NCBI RefSeq assembly: GCF_041435495.1
Contig: NZ_CP108644.1
Coordinates: 2,790,001 to 2,854,000, forward strand
Length of the DNA: 64,000 bases
Direction of reading: 5' to 3'
Source: Streptomyces sp. NBC_01116
GTDB lineage: Bacteria > Actinomycetota > Actinomycetes > Streptomycetales > Streptomycetaceae
The translations under genes were made by a program, and so were the position numbers. Positions 44,148-53,326 of this stretch are shown piece by piece. Under the pieces are notes generated by a model that saw nothing but the letters and a program-made list of their open reading frames with translations, searched no databases and was not told where the DNA came from. The stretch's first letter is position 1. Each line of letters opens with the position of its first letter.

Positions 44148-45305
44148 GTGCGCCGTACGGTATTCAACGAGGACCACGAGGCGTTCCGGGAGACCATCCG
44201 CGCCTTCATCGCGGCCGAGGTCGTGCCGGTCTACGACGAGTGGTTCGCCGCGGGCCAGGCGCCGCGCGACTTCTACCTCAAGCTGGGCGAGCTGGGCGTC
44301 TTCGGCATCGAGGTCGACGAGGAGTACGGCGGCGCGGGCATCGACTCGCACAAGTACGAGGCCGTCATCTACGAGGAGACCGCCCGTGCGGGCGTCTCCT
44401 TCGGCGGCTCCGGCGTGCACACCCTGCTCGGCCTCCCGTACATCAAGATGCTGGCCACCGGCGACCAGAAGAAGCGCTGGCTGCCGAAGTTCGCGAGCGG
44501 CGAGGAGATGTGGGCCCTCGCGATGACCGAGCCGGGCACCGGCTCCGACGTCGCGGGCATGAAGACCACCGCCAAGCTCTCCGAGGACGGCACGCACTAC
44601 GTCCTCAACGGGTCCAAGACCTTCATCACCGGCGGTGTCCACGCCGACCGCGTGATCGTCTGCGCCCGCACCGCCGCCCCGCGCGAGGACGACCGCCGCT
44701 TCGGCATCTCCCTCTTCGCCGTCGACACGAAGTCCGCGGGCTACTCGGTCGGCCGCAAGCTCGACAAGCTGGGCCTGCGGGTCTCCGACACCGCCGAGCT
44801 GGCGTTCGTCGACGTCAAGGTCCCCGTCGAGGACCTCATGGGCGAGGAGAACAAGGGCTTCGGCTACCTCGGCACCAACCTGGCCTCCGAGCGCTGGGGC
44901 ATCGCCTTCGGCGCGTACGCCCAGGCCGCGGCGGCCGTCCGGTTCGCCAAGGAGTACGTGCAGGACCGCACGGTCTTCGGCAAGACGGTCGCCTCGTTCC
45001 AGAACACCAAGTTCGAGCTGGCCGCCTGCCAGGCCGAGGTGGACGCGGCCCAGGCCGTCGCCGACCGCGCGCTGGAGGCCCTGGACGCCGGGGAGCTGAC
45101 GGCGGCCGAGGCCGCCTCCGCGAAGCTGTTCTGCACCGAGGTCGCCCACCGCGTCATCGACCGCTGCCTCCAGCTGCACGGCGGCTACGGCTTCATGAAC
45201 GAGTACCCGATCGCCCGCCTGTACGCGGACAACCGGGTCAACCGCATCTACGGCGGCACCAGCGAGGTCATGAAGTCGATCATCGCCAAGTCCATGGGCC
45301 TGTAA
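44148..45305 (+). CDS. Acyl-CoA dehydrogenase (catalytic Glu on helix G type)
   Basis: A 385-aa flavoprotein. GTG 44148 follows CTAGGAGG. FAD/substrate motifs ALAMTEPGTGSDVAG and LNGSKTFITGG are present. The C-terminal motif reads IYGGTSEVMK, with Gly where MCAD-type enzymes have their catalytic Glu. A Glu in SERWGIAFG (about residue 247) aligns with the helix-G Glu used by isovaleryl- and long-chain acyl-CoA dehydrogenases. It oxidises an acyl-CoA to the 2-enoyl-CoA, passing electrons to ETF. The TesB gene follows 17 bp later, suggesting an acyl-CoA operon. Confidence 0.88.
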   Translation: MRRTVFNEDHEAFRETIRAFIAAEVVPVYDEWFAAGQAPRDFYLKLGELGVFGIEVDEEYGGAGIDSHKYEAVIYEETARAGVSFGGSGVHTLLGLPYIKMLATGDQKKRWLPKFASGEEMWALAMTEPGTGSDVAGMKTTAKLSEDGTHYVLNGSKTFITGGVHADRVIVCARTAAPREDDRRFGISLFAVDTKSAGYSVGRKLDKLGLRVSDTAELAFVDVKVPVEDLMGEENKGFGYLGTNLASERWGIAFGAYAQAAAAVRFAKEYVQDRTVFGKTVASFQNTKFELAACQAEVDAAQAVADRALEALDAGELTAAEAASAKLFCTEVAHRVIDRCLQLHGGYGFMNEYPIARLYADNRVNRIYGGTSEVMKSIIAKSMGL

Positions 45306-45322
45306 GGGATCACGTTCCGTCC

Positions 45323-46207
45323 ATGAACGAGAGTCCCGACCCCCTGCTCGATCTGCTCCACCTGCTGGACCTGGAGCAGATCGAGCGGGACATCTTCCGG
45401 GGCGAGAGCCGCAGTTCGCTCGTGCCCCGGGTGTTCGGCGGCCAGGTCGCGGCCCAGGCGCTCGTCGCCGCGGGCCGCACCGTCCCGGACGACCGGGGAG
45501 CCCACTCCCTCCACTCCTACTTCCTGCGGGCGGGCGACCCCGGCGCGCCCATCGTCTACACCGTGGACCGCATCCGCGACGGGCGGTCCTTCACCACCCG
45601 TCGCGTCGTCGCCGTCCAGCACGGGCAGCCGATCTTCCACCTCTCCGCGTCCTTCCAGAGCCACGAGGAGGGCCTGGAGCACCAGGCGCCCATGCCCGCC
45701 GCCCCCGACCCGGAGACCCTGCCGACGGCGGCCGAGATGCTGCCCCGGTACACGGACCGCTTCAGCGATCCGGGGGTCGTGGACCGGCTGATCGAGGCGC
45801 GGGCCGCGGTGGACCTGCGGTACGTGGACGCGCCGCCGTTCGGCACGGTGGGCGAGGCGCGCGAACCGCGGTCCCAGGTGTGGTTCCGGACGAACGGCAA
45901 GCTCGCGGACGATCCGCTGCTGCACGTCTGCCTGGCGACCTACGTCTCCGACATGACCCTGCTCGACTCGGTGCTCCTCGCCCACGGGCGGGGCGGCTGG
46001 GCGGTCGGGGACGTGGTCGGCGCGAGCCTCGACCACGCGATGTGGTTCCACCGGCCGTTCCGGGCGGACGAGTGGCTGCTGTACGACCAGGAGTCCCCGT
46101 CTGCCTCCGGTGGCCGGGGCCTGGGCCAGGCACGCATCTACACCGCAGACGGACGGCTCGCCATCACCGTCATCCAGGAAGGCGTCGTCCGCGTCCCCCG
46201 GGGATGA
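45323..46207 (+). CDS. tesB: Acyl-CoA thioesterase II (TesB)
   Basis: A 294-aa double-hotdog thioesterase. The N-terminal hotdog has VFGGQVAAQALVAA and SLHSYFLRAGDP; the C-terminal hotdog has CLATYVSDMTLLDSVLL and SLDHAMWFHRPF, the last two holding the Asp and the conserved His-Phe segment of TesB active sites. It hydrolyses acyl-CoA to free acid and CoA. It lies 17 bp after the acyl-CoA dehydrogenase gene, so the pair likely balances acyl-CoA levels. Confidence 0.9.
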   Translation: MNESPDPLLDLLHLLDLEQIERDIFRGESRSSLVPRVFGGQVAAQALVAAGRTVPDDRGAHSLHSYFLRAGDPGAPIVYTVDRIRDGRSFTTRRVVAVQHGQPIFHLSASFQSHEEGLEHQAPMPAAPDPETLPTAAEMLPRYTDRFSDPGVVDRLIEARAAVDLRYVDAPPFGTVGEAREPRSQVWFRTNGKLADDPLLHVCLATYVSDMTLLDSVLLAHGRGGWAVGDVVGASLDHAMWFHRPFRADEWLLYDQESPSASGGRGLGQARIYTADGRLAITVIQEGVVRVPRG

Positions 46208-46263
46208 CGCGTCCCCCGGGGATGAGCACCACCTGAAGTGTCATTTCGGACATACTCCCCACC

Positions 46264-47241
46264 ATGGGTGACGCGGAAGCGGGCAGTGGGACCGATGGCG
46301 GGGAGTCCACGTTCACGGTGATCGTGGCGGCCGTCGCCAACCTCGGCATCGCCGTGGCGAAGGCCGTCGCGGGGCTGATCAGCGGCTCCAGCGCGATGCT
46401 CTCCGAGGCGGCCCACTCGGTCGCCGACACCGTCACCGAGGTCATGCTCCTCGCCGCGCTCAAGCGGAGCGGGAAGCCGGCCGACGAGGACCATCCGCTC
46501 GGCCACGGCCCCGAGCGCTACATCTGGGCGATGCTCGCCTCCATCGCCACCTTCGTCGGCGGGGCCGTCTTCTCCCTCTACGACGGCGTCCACACCCTGG
46601 TCGAGGGCGAGGAGCTGGGCGACCCGCTCGTCTCCTACGTCGTCCTGGCCGTCGCCTTCCTGCTGGAGGGCTACTCGCTGCGCACCGGGGTCAAGCAGGT
46701 GCGGCGCGAGGCGTCACGGCTGCGGGTGCCGGACACGTACTACCTGCGCCACACCCCGGACACGGCGGTGAAGGCCGTCGTGATGGAGGACTCGGCGGCC
46801 CTGATCGGGCTCCTGCTGGCGGCGGGCGGACTGCTCGGCGGGCAGCTCTCGGGCTCGGGCGTCTGGGACGGGATCGCGTCCTGCCTGATCGGCCTGCTGC
46901 TCGTGTACGTGGCCTGGGTGCTCGGCCGCACCAACGCGCAGCTGCTCATCGGGCGGCCGCTGCCCCCGGCGATGCGGGCCGGGGTGCGCGAGGAGCTGCT
47001 GTCGGTGCCGCACATCGTGGACGTGCTGGAGCTGACCACGCTGATCCAGGGGCCGACCGAGATCCTGATCGCCGCGAAGATCGACTTCCGGGACATGGCC
47101 TCCGCCGCGGAGGTCGAGTGGGCCTGCGAGGAGGCGGAGGCTCAGTTGCGCGAGCGGTTCCCGTCGGTGCGGCGGGTGTATCTGGACCCGACGCCGGGGC
47201 GGGCGCAGCGGGTGCGGCGGCACCGGGGCACCGGCCTCTGA
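46264..47241 (+). CDS. Cation diffusion facilitator (metal efflux)
   Basis: A 325-aa CDF protein with six TM helices and a C-terminal cytoplasmic metal-binding domain. Metal-site motifs are SEAAHSVADTVTE in TM2 and VVMEDSAALIG in TM5. The His-x3-Asp site of TM2 is typical, while TM5 has Glu-Asp rather than His-x3-Asp, which can alter selectivity (Zn, Fe or Mn). It exports divalent metal by proton antiport. No metalloregulator gene is adjacent. Confidence 0.9.
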   Translation: MGDAEAGSGTDGGESTFTVIVAAVANLGIAVAKAVAGLISGSSAMLSEAAHSVADTVTEVMLLAALKRSGKPADEDHPLGHGPERYIWAMLASIATFVGGAVFSLYDGVHTLVEGEELGDPLVSYVVLAVAFLLEGYSLRTGVKQVRREASRLRVPDTYYLRHTPDTAVKAVVMEDSAALIGLLLAAGGLLGGQLSGSGVWDGIASCLIGLLLVYVAWVLGRTNAQLLIGRPLPPAMRAGVREELLSVPHIVDVLELTTLIQGPTEILIAAKIDFRDMASAAEVEWACEEAEAQLRERFPSVRRVYLDPTPGRAQRVRRHRGTGL

Positions 47242-47320
47242 TCCCCACGGCGTCAGCTCCGCCACCGTCCTCGCGATCCGCCGCTCCCGTGCCTCCCGCG
47301 CCTTCGCTCCGTCCGGTCGG

Positions 47321-48157
47321 CTACGCGGCCGGCTCCTCCACGGGCTCCACGGGCTCCGCGGACTCCACCGGCTCATCCTCCAGCAGCCCCGCCGCGTGCA
47401 GCAGGTAGTCCGTCATCGGGTCGTAGAAGCGCGGGTCGGTGACGTGGTCGTCCAGCGGAACCGTGACCTGGAGGGTGCCCTCCGCCTCGCCGAGGAACAG
47501 GGCCGGGTCGTTGCAGTCCGCGTAGCCGATCGCGTCCAGCCCCCGCTGGCCCGCGCAGCCCGCCCAGCCGTGGTCGGCGACGACCAGGTCGGGCAGCGGG
47601 CGGCCGAGGTGGGCCAGGGCGTCCAGGATGGCGGCCATCGGGGCCGGGGAGTGGGTGTGCCAGAGGGTCGCCCCGCGTTCCAGCATCGCGACGTCGGCGA
47701 ACTGGAAGACCATGCCCTCGTCCGCCATCAGCCCGGACGGGATGCGGACGATCTCGCAGCCCGCGCGGCGCAGCGCGTCCGCCGTCTGCCGGTGCACGTC
47801 CAGCAGGCCGCCGGGGTGCCCGGTGGCGAACAGGACCCGCTCGCGGCCGTCCGCGGCCTTGCGCAGCCGGGCCGCCATCCGCTCCAGGGCGTCGACCGTC
47901 AGCTCCGGGTCGATGGTGTCCTGGCCCTGCCGGTGCGCCGGGTCGTCGTTGACGCCGCAGCGCTCCGCCATCACGGCGAGCACGTCCTGCTCGTCGGTCC
48001 AGCGGTCGCCCAGCTCCAGGCCCAGCCAGTAGTGGCGGTCGCCGTTGGCGAGCTTGCGGTAGTGGGAGAGGTTGTTGTCACGTGGCGTGGCGACGTCCCC
48101 CGCGATACGCGTACGGACGAGGTGGTCGACGAGGGCGGCGCGGCTGGGTATCGGCAT
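47321..48157 (-). CDS. Putative phosphatase-like conserved protein
   Basis: A 278-aa soluble protein from ATG 48157. Conserved blocks include TPRDNNLSHYRKLANGD, VLFATGHPGGLLDVHR, ATLWHTHSPAPMAA and VVADHGWAGCAGQRG, with several His/Asp residues that could bind metal. I recall homologues labelled 'phosphatase' in Streptomyces, but I cannot verify a catalytic motif. The C-terminus is a Glu-Pro-Val-rich tail (EPVESAEPVEPVEEP). It is divergent from the GT2 gene across a 369-bp gap. Confidence 0.6.
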   Translation of the reverse strand: MPIPSRAALVDHLVRTRIAGDVATPRDNNLSHYRKLANGDRHYWLGLELGDRWTDEQDVLAVMAERCGVNDDPAHRQGQDTIDPELTVDALERMAARLRKAADGRERVLFATGHPGGLLDVHRQTADALRRAGCEIVRIPSGLMADEGMVFQFADVAMLERGATLWHTHSPAPMAAILDALAHLGRPLPDLVVADHGWAGCAGQRGLDAIGYADCNDPALFLGEAEGTLQVTVPLDDHVTDPRFYDPMTDYLLHAAGLLEDEPVESAEPVEPVEEPAA

Positions 48158-48526
48158 GGACCCATTGTGCCGTCCGGTGTGCGGGGTGTGCCCGGTGTCC
48201 TGCCCGGTGGACGGGTGTGCCGGGCGATCCGTCCGGCGGAGGGTCCGCCTCCGCCCCGGGCGTGCGGGCGGGTGGCCGGTCGGGCGTCCCGGTCGGTGTC
48301 CGGCCGGGCAAGTCTTCCGGGACTGTTCACCCCCGCGTGACCTGCTTCTTCCTCCTGCGGGCGGGCGCCGGGCTCGAATGGGATCACCCAGAGGTCTGGA
48401 CCAATTGAGTCACGCCAAACCGGTGTCCGATTCTGTCCGTCGGGGCGTTCTCGGGTAAGTGGTCTATACCTTTGACATTAGGGTGGGCCACCTGAAACGG
48501 GCACATACACAGCCGTGGGGGGCTTT
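48158..48526. promoter_or_regulatory. Divergent upstream region of the GT2 gene with a DasR-like site
   Basis: No gene is seen in this 369-bp gap. The half nearer the phosphatase-like gene is GC-rich with loose GTGTGCCGG-type repeats. The other half is AT-richer: AGTGGTCTATACCTTT (48458-48473) matches the GlcNAc-responsive DasR site AGTGGTCTAGACCACT at 13 of 16 positions. It overlaps a TTGACA box (48472-48477). The ATG at 48527 follows GGGGGGC. Confidence 0.45.
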
Positions 48527-50239
48527 ATGACCGTGCATCACCTTCCGCAACCTCCGTCCGACGACGAGCTCTACTGGTACTTCGGTCCGCAACGCCGATG
48601 GGTGCTGGTGAGCAGTTCGCTGGCCTTCGTGTTCACGGCGGCGACGATGTTCACCTTCGCGTTACGGACCCCCGTGCTGTGGGCCTTCCTCGCCGTCCTC
48701 GGGCTGAACGTCGTGGCCCTGCTGCTGTCCTCCCTGAACAGCCTGCGCCAGCGCCGGCTGACCCGGGCCTCGCACGAGGTGCTCGTCCGCGCATGGCGGC
48801 CCGCCGGACTGCCGGGCGTGGACCTCTATCTGCCGACCTGCGGCGAGCCGCTGCCCGTGCTCGCCAACGCCTACCGCGCGGTCGCCGCCCTCGACTGGCC
48901 CGACGCGCTCACCGTCTGGGTGCTGGACGACGCCGACCGGGCCGAGGTGGCGGCCCTGGCGGCCGAGCACGGCTACCGGTACGTCGTACGCCCCGACCGG
49001 GGCCACCTGAAGAAGGCGGGGAACCTCAACCACGCGCTCACGCTGTCCGGGGCCGAGTACATCGCGATCCTCGACGCGGACTTCGCGCCCCGGCCGGACT
49101 TCCTGCGCCATCTGGTCCCGTATCTCGCGGACCCCGCCGTCGGCATCGTGCAGAGCCCGCAGTGCTTCGACACCGACGCGGGCATGGACTGGATCCAGCG
49201 CGCCGCCGGGGCCGCGCAGGAGTGGTTCTTCCGCTGGATCCAGCCCTCGCGGGACGCCAGCGACGCGGCGATCTGCTGCGGCAGCAACGCCGTCTACCGG
49301 CGCTCCGCGATCGACCTGGCGGGCGGCTTCGCCCGGCTCGACCACAGCGAGGACCTGTACACCGGACTCGCCCTGCACGAGCGGGGGTTCCGCACCCAGT
49401 ACGTCCCGGTCCTGGTCGCCAAGGGCACCTCGCCGGACACTGTCACCTCGTTCGTCAACCAGCAGTACCGGTGGGCGATGGGCAACCTGCACCTCCTCGG
49501 CACCCCGGTCCTGGGGCGCATGGGCGCCCCCTGGCGGATGCGGCTCTGCTTCTACGAGGGTGTCGTCGGCTACCTGACCACGGCCGTGAACACCTTCGCC
49601 GCCCCGCTCCCTCCGCTGGTGATGATGTTCTGGTACCCGGACCACATCCGCCCCTGGCACGTGCTGCCGCTGCTGGCCCCGCTGTGGCTGTGGCATGTGC
49701 TGCTGCCCCGGATCAGCCGGACCCGGTGGCGGGTGGAGGTGATCCGCGCGAACGTCCTCACCAGCGTGGCCGCCGCCACCGCTTTCTGGCACACCCTGCG
49801 GGGCCGCAGCGCCGCCTGGGTGCCCACGGGCGTGCGGAGCAGCAGGAGTTCGGGCTCGATGGCCCGCCGGGTCGTGGGCGTCTCGCTGATCTGGCTGGTG
49901 CTGTCCAACGGGGCCGCCGCCGGGGGTCTCGCGCTGGTGGTGGCCCGCAACGGCTGGGAGCCCGCCTGGGGCCTCGGCCTCTATCTCCTGGTCCAGCTCC
50001 AGATCAACGTGCCCCTGATCCGGGACCTGCTGACCGAACTGCGGCCGGACGGCCGAGCACCCGCCGAGGCCGCCGGGCCGCCCGCCGACCACCGCTCACG
50101 GACCCGGACCCGACTCCGGCCCCGGACGGGTGTGCTGCCCCGCCGCTGGCCCGAGGCCCTCGCCGCCTCCGCCGTCCTCCTGCTCACCGGTCTGCTCGCC
50201 TCCGGGTGGGTCGACCCGATGCTCCCGTGGCTGAGTTGA
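48527..50239 (+). CDS. Membrane GT2 glycosyltransferase (cellulose-synthase-like)
   Basis: A 570-aa processive glycosyltransferase. Two TM helices (about residues 25-70) precede the cytoplasmic GT2 domain, and several TM helices follow (about 340-520). All synthase motifs are present: Asp in VLDDADR, DAD in ILDADFAPR, the base in DHSEDLYTG, and QQYRW for chain binding. There is no PilZ domain, so c-di-GMP control is not evident. It should polymerise a nucleotide sugar (probably UDP-glucose) and extrude the chain. It differs in context from the Streptomyces cslA-glxA locus. The acyltransferase/GH16 fusion follows after 23 bp. Confidence 0.88.
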   Translation: MTVHHLPQPPSDDELYWYFGPQRRWVLVSSSLAFVFTAATMFTFALRTPVLWAFLAVLGLNVVALLLSSLNSLRQRRLTRASHEVLVRAWRPAGLPGVDLYLPTCGEPLPVLANAYRAVAALDWPDALTVWVLDDADRAEVAALAAEHGYRYVVRPDRGHLKKAGNLNHALTLSGAEYIAILDADFAPRPDFLRHLVPYLADPAVGIVQSPQCFDTDAGMDWIQRAAGAAQEWFFRWIQPSRDASDAAICCGSNAVYRRSAIDLAGGFARLDHSEDLYTGLALHERGFRTQYVPVLVAKGTSPDTVTSFVNQQYRWAMGNLHLLGTPVLGRMGAPWRMRLCFYEGVVGYLTTAVNTFAAPLPPLVMMFWYPDHIRPWHVLPLLAPLWLWHVLLPRISRTRWRVEVIRANVLTSVAAATAFWHTLRGRSAAWVPTGVRSSRSSGSMARRVVGVSLIWLVLSNGAAAGGLALVVARNGWEPAWGLGLYLLVQLQINVPLIRDLLTELRPDGRAPAEAAGPPADHRSRTRTRLRPRTGVLPRRWPEALAASAVLLLTGLLASGWVDPMLPWLS

Positions 50240-50262
50240 GCCGCACCGAAAGGCGCCACCCG

Positions 50263-53200
50263 ATGCCGTTCCTCCTCGCCCACGGCCCCCGCCGGAAGCG
50301 GTCCGCTCCTCCGCCACCATCAGCCACACCCCCGCGACCGGGCGGCTCGGGCAGCTCTGCCGGCCCGGGCAACGAGTCCGGGCCCAGCCCGCACCGGTCC
50401 ACGTTCCGGCCCGACATCGAAGGGCTGCGCGCCGTCGCCGTCCTCGCGGTCCTCGCCTTCCACGCCCAGATACCGGGGACGGCGGGCGGCTTCGTCGGAG
50501 TGGACGTCTTCTTCGTCATCTCCGGCTATCTGATCACCGGGCTCCTGGTCCGGGAGGCGATCACCACCGGCCGGATCCGGCTCGGCGACTTCTTCTCCCG
50601 CCGGGCCCGCCGGCTGCTGCCCTCCGCCGCCGTCGTCCTCGCCGCGGTCGCGGTGGCCGGGGCGTGGCTGACCGTACCGCTGCTCCGCGCCGACCTGGAG
50701 CAGGACGTCCTCGCGGCCGCGCTGTCCGTCGCCAACTGGCGGTTCGTCTCCCAGCAGACCGACTATCTGGCCGCCGGGCACGACCAGAGCCCGCTGCTGC
50801 ACTTCTGGTCGCTCGCCGTCGAGGAGCAGTTCTACCTGTTCTGGGCCCCGCTGCTGGCGGTGATCGTGCTCGTCGCCGCCCGTGCGGTCCGGCGGGGCCG
50901 GGCCGTGCGCGCGGTCGTGGCGCTCGCCACCGCCGCCGTGGCACTCGCGTCCTTCGCACTGTCGCTGCACTGGACGCGGGACTCCGTCTCGCTCGCGTAC
51001 CTCGGAACCCCCTCGCGGGTCTGGCAGTTCGCCGTCGGCGCGCTGCTGGCGCTGCTGCCCTGGCACCTGCTGCGCGGGCCGCGCCCGCTGCGGCTGGTCT
51101 GCGGATGGGCGGGGGCCGCGGCGATCGTCTGGTGTGTCGTGTCGTACGACGCGTCGACCCCGTACCCCGGCCACGCGGCACTCGTCCCCACCCTGGGGAC
51201 GGCCGCCGTGATCCTCGCCGCGATCCCGGGCCGGGGCGAGCGCGAGGTCCAAGGGGCCTACGGAGTCGGCCGGTTGCTGAGCGGACGGGCCCCTCGGGCC
51301 GTCGGGCGGCTCTCCTACAACCTCTACCTGTGGCACTGGCCGGTGCTGGTCCTCGCCGAGGCACGGCTCGGGACGCTCGGCTGGCCCGCGAAGACGGCGC
51401 TGACGCTGGCCGCCGCGCTGCCCGCCCTCGCCACCATGCGCTGGGTCGAGCAGCCGCTGCGCCGCAGCCGTACGGTCTCCGAACTCCCGCGCCGCGGGCT
51501 GGCGGTGGGGATCTCCGCCATCGTCCTGCCGGTCGTCCTCGCGCTGGTCGTCGGCACCACGACCCTGCACCTGATGGGCCCGGCCACCCCCGTCGACGCC
51601 GGGGGCCTCCCGCCGGGTGCGGCCTCCGGCCCCTCGCTGCTGGCCCGGGCCGACGGCTCCCCGCTCGCGGACGGCCCGCTGGTGCCGGGCCCGGCCCAGG
51701 CGCGCGAGGACTTCCCGCCGGACGGGGCCTGCCAGGCCGCGCCCGCGGTGACCCGCAGCCCGGAGTGCCTGTTCGGGGCGGAGGACAGCCCCGACCGCGT
51801 CGTCCTGCTCGGCGACTCCCACGCCGGGCAGTGGTTCTCGCCGCTGCTCGCACTGGCCTCCCAGCGCGGCTGGGCGCTCCAGGAGCTGGTGAAGCAGGGC
51901 TGCCCGCTGCCGGAACTGACCGTGAAGAACCCTCAGTTGGGCCGCGAGTACCGGGAGTGCGACACCTGGCGGGCCGACGCACTGGACCGGCTGCGTACGG
52001 GGCCGAAGCCCCGGCTCATCGTGATCGCCTCACTCAACCGCTACACCGCCGACCGTGAACTCCTCGCCGCCGCCTGGGAGAAGACGCTGAAGCCGCTGCG
52101 GGCGACCGGCGCGCCGATCGTGTACATCGAGGACACCCCCGTACCGGGGACGGACATTCCCGCGTGCGTCTCCGGCGCTCCGGACTCCGCCGCCGCCTGC
52201 GCGTTCAGCCGGGCGGAGGCGGTTGTGCCGGACCCGCTGGCGCGGCGGATCGCGGCGGGCGCGGTGCCGGGCGTGCGGTCCGTCAGCGTGAACCCGGTGC
52301 TGTGCCCGGGGGACGGGCCGACCTGCCCGGCGGTACGGGACCGGATCCTGCTCTACCGGGACGACGCCCACCTGACGAACGTGGCGGCCGTCGTGCTGGC
52401 CCCACGGCTGGAGCGGCTGCTGACGGAGTCGGGCGCGCTGCCCCCGGCCGGGTCCCGCGCTCCCGCCGGATCCGCCGCATCCGGGGCGGACGGCTGGACC
52501 GAGCTGCTGCGGGACGACTTCGACGGCCCGGCGAACAGCCGCCCCTCCCCCGCGAACTGGAGCTACGACCTCGGCACCTGCTACCCCGGCTGCCCGGCGC
52601 CGCGGTGGGGCACCGGCGAGATCGAGACCATGACCGACTCGACCGACAACGTACGCCTGGACGGGAAGGGCGTTCTGGAGATCGTGCCCACCAGGAAGGG
52701 CGGGCGGTGGAGTTCGGGCCGGATCACGACCGTGCGGTCCGACTTCGCGCCGCCGCCCGGCGGGGTGCTGCGGATCGAGGCGTCGATCGCGCTGCCGGAC
52801 GTGACGGGGCCGAAGGCGGCGGGCTACTGGCCGGCGTTCTGGACCCTGGGCGCGGATCTGCGCGACGGGTACACCGGCTGGCCCGGGGTGGGCGAGCTGG
52901 ACGTGATGGAGTCGGTCAACGGCCGGGACACCGTCTTCGGCTCGATGCACTGCGGGGTCCTGGACGGCGGCCCGTGCGAGGAGCCCGTGGGGCTGACGTC
53001 GGGCCCTCAGCCGTGCGCGGACTGCCGCGAGGCGTTCCACACGTACGCCGTCGAGGTCGACCTCTCCCCCGGGGCGCGGGAGGTGCGCTGGTACCGGGAC
53101 GACCGGGTGTACCACCGGGTGCGGGCCGACGCGATGGACGCCGGGACCTGGAAGCGGGCCGTGGACCACGGGGTGTTCCTGATCCTGAACGTGGCGGTCG

Positions 53201-53310
53201 GCGGCAAGCTGCCGGAGGCCGACGGGGCGACGGCGGGCCCCGCGACCGAGCCGGGCCACCCGATGCGGGTCGACCGGGTCAGGGTCGCGGTCAGGGGCGC
53301 GGCGGGCTGA
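50263..53310 (+). CDS. Triple fusion: acyltransferase-3, SGNH domain and GH16 glucanase
   Basis: A 1015-aa protein from ATG 50263. Residues about 45-430 are an acyltransferase-3 membrane domain (RPDIEGLRA, FHAQIPG, FSRRARRLLP, YNLYLWHWP). An extracytoplasmic SGNH domain follows with the nucleophile motif LLGDSHAGQW (about 516) and DDAHLT for the Asp/His pair (about 702). This is the OatA/OafA-like layout for O-acylating surface glycans. Residues about 740-1015 add a GH16 domain with the intact catalytic motif ELDVME (about 877), so endo-beta-glucanase activity is likely. The partner GT2 gene suggests synthesis, acylation and trimming of one glucan. I know of no standard family with this order. 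Confidence 0.88.
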   Translation: MPFLLAHGPRRKRSAPPPPSATPPRPGGSGSSAGPGNESGPSPHRSTFRPDIEGLRAVAVLAVLAFHAQIPGTAGGFVGVDVFFVISGYLITGLLVREAITTGRIRLGDFFSRRARRLLPSAAVVLAAVAVAGAWLTVPLLRADLEQDVLAAALSVANWRFVSQQTDYLAAGHDQSPLLHFWSLAVEEQFYLFWAPLLAVIVLVAARAVRRGRAVRAVVALATAAVALASFALSLHWTRDSVSLAYLGTPSRVWQFAVGALLALLPWHLLRGPRPLRLVCGWAGAAAIVWCVVSYDASTPYPGHAALVPTLGTAAVILAAIPGRGEREVQGAYGVGRLLSGRAPRAVGRLSYNLYLWHWPVLVLAEARLGTLGWPAKTALTLAAALPALATMRWVEQPLRRSRTVSELPRRGLAVGISAIVLPVVLALVVGTTTLHLMGPATPVDAGGLPPGAASGPSLLARADGSPLADGPLVPGPAQAREDFPPDGACQAAPAVTRSPECLFGAEDSPDRVVLLGDSHAGQWFSPLLALASQRGWALQELVKQGCPLPELTVKNPQLGREYRECDTWRADALDRLRTGPKPRLIVIASLNRYTADRELLAAAWEKTLKPLRATGAPIVYIEDTPVPGTDIPACVSGAPDSAAACAFSRAEAVVPDPLARRIAAGAVPGVRSVSVNPVLCPGDGPTCPAVRDRILLYRDDAHLTNVAAVVLAPRLERLLTESGALPPAGSRAPAGSAASGADGWTELLRDDFDGPANSRPSPANWSYDLGTCYPGCPAPRWGTGEIETMTDSTDNVRLDGKGVLEIVPTRKGGRWSSGRITTVRSDFAPPPGGVLRIEASIALPDVTGPKAAGYWPAFWTLGADLRDGYTGWPGVGELDVMESVNGRDTVFGSMHCGVLDGGPCEEPVGLTSGPQPCADCREAFHTYAVEVDLSPGAREVRWYRDDRVYHRVRADAMDAGTWKRAVDHGVFLILNVAVGGKLPEADGATAGPATEPGHPMRVDRVRVAVRGAAG

Positions 53311-53326
53311 CCGGAAGCCGCACCCC

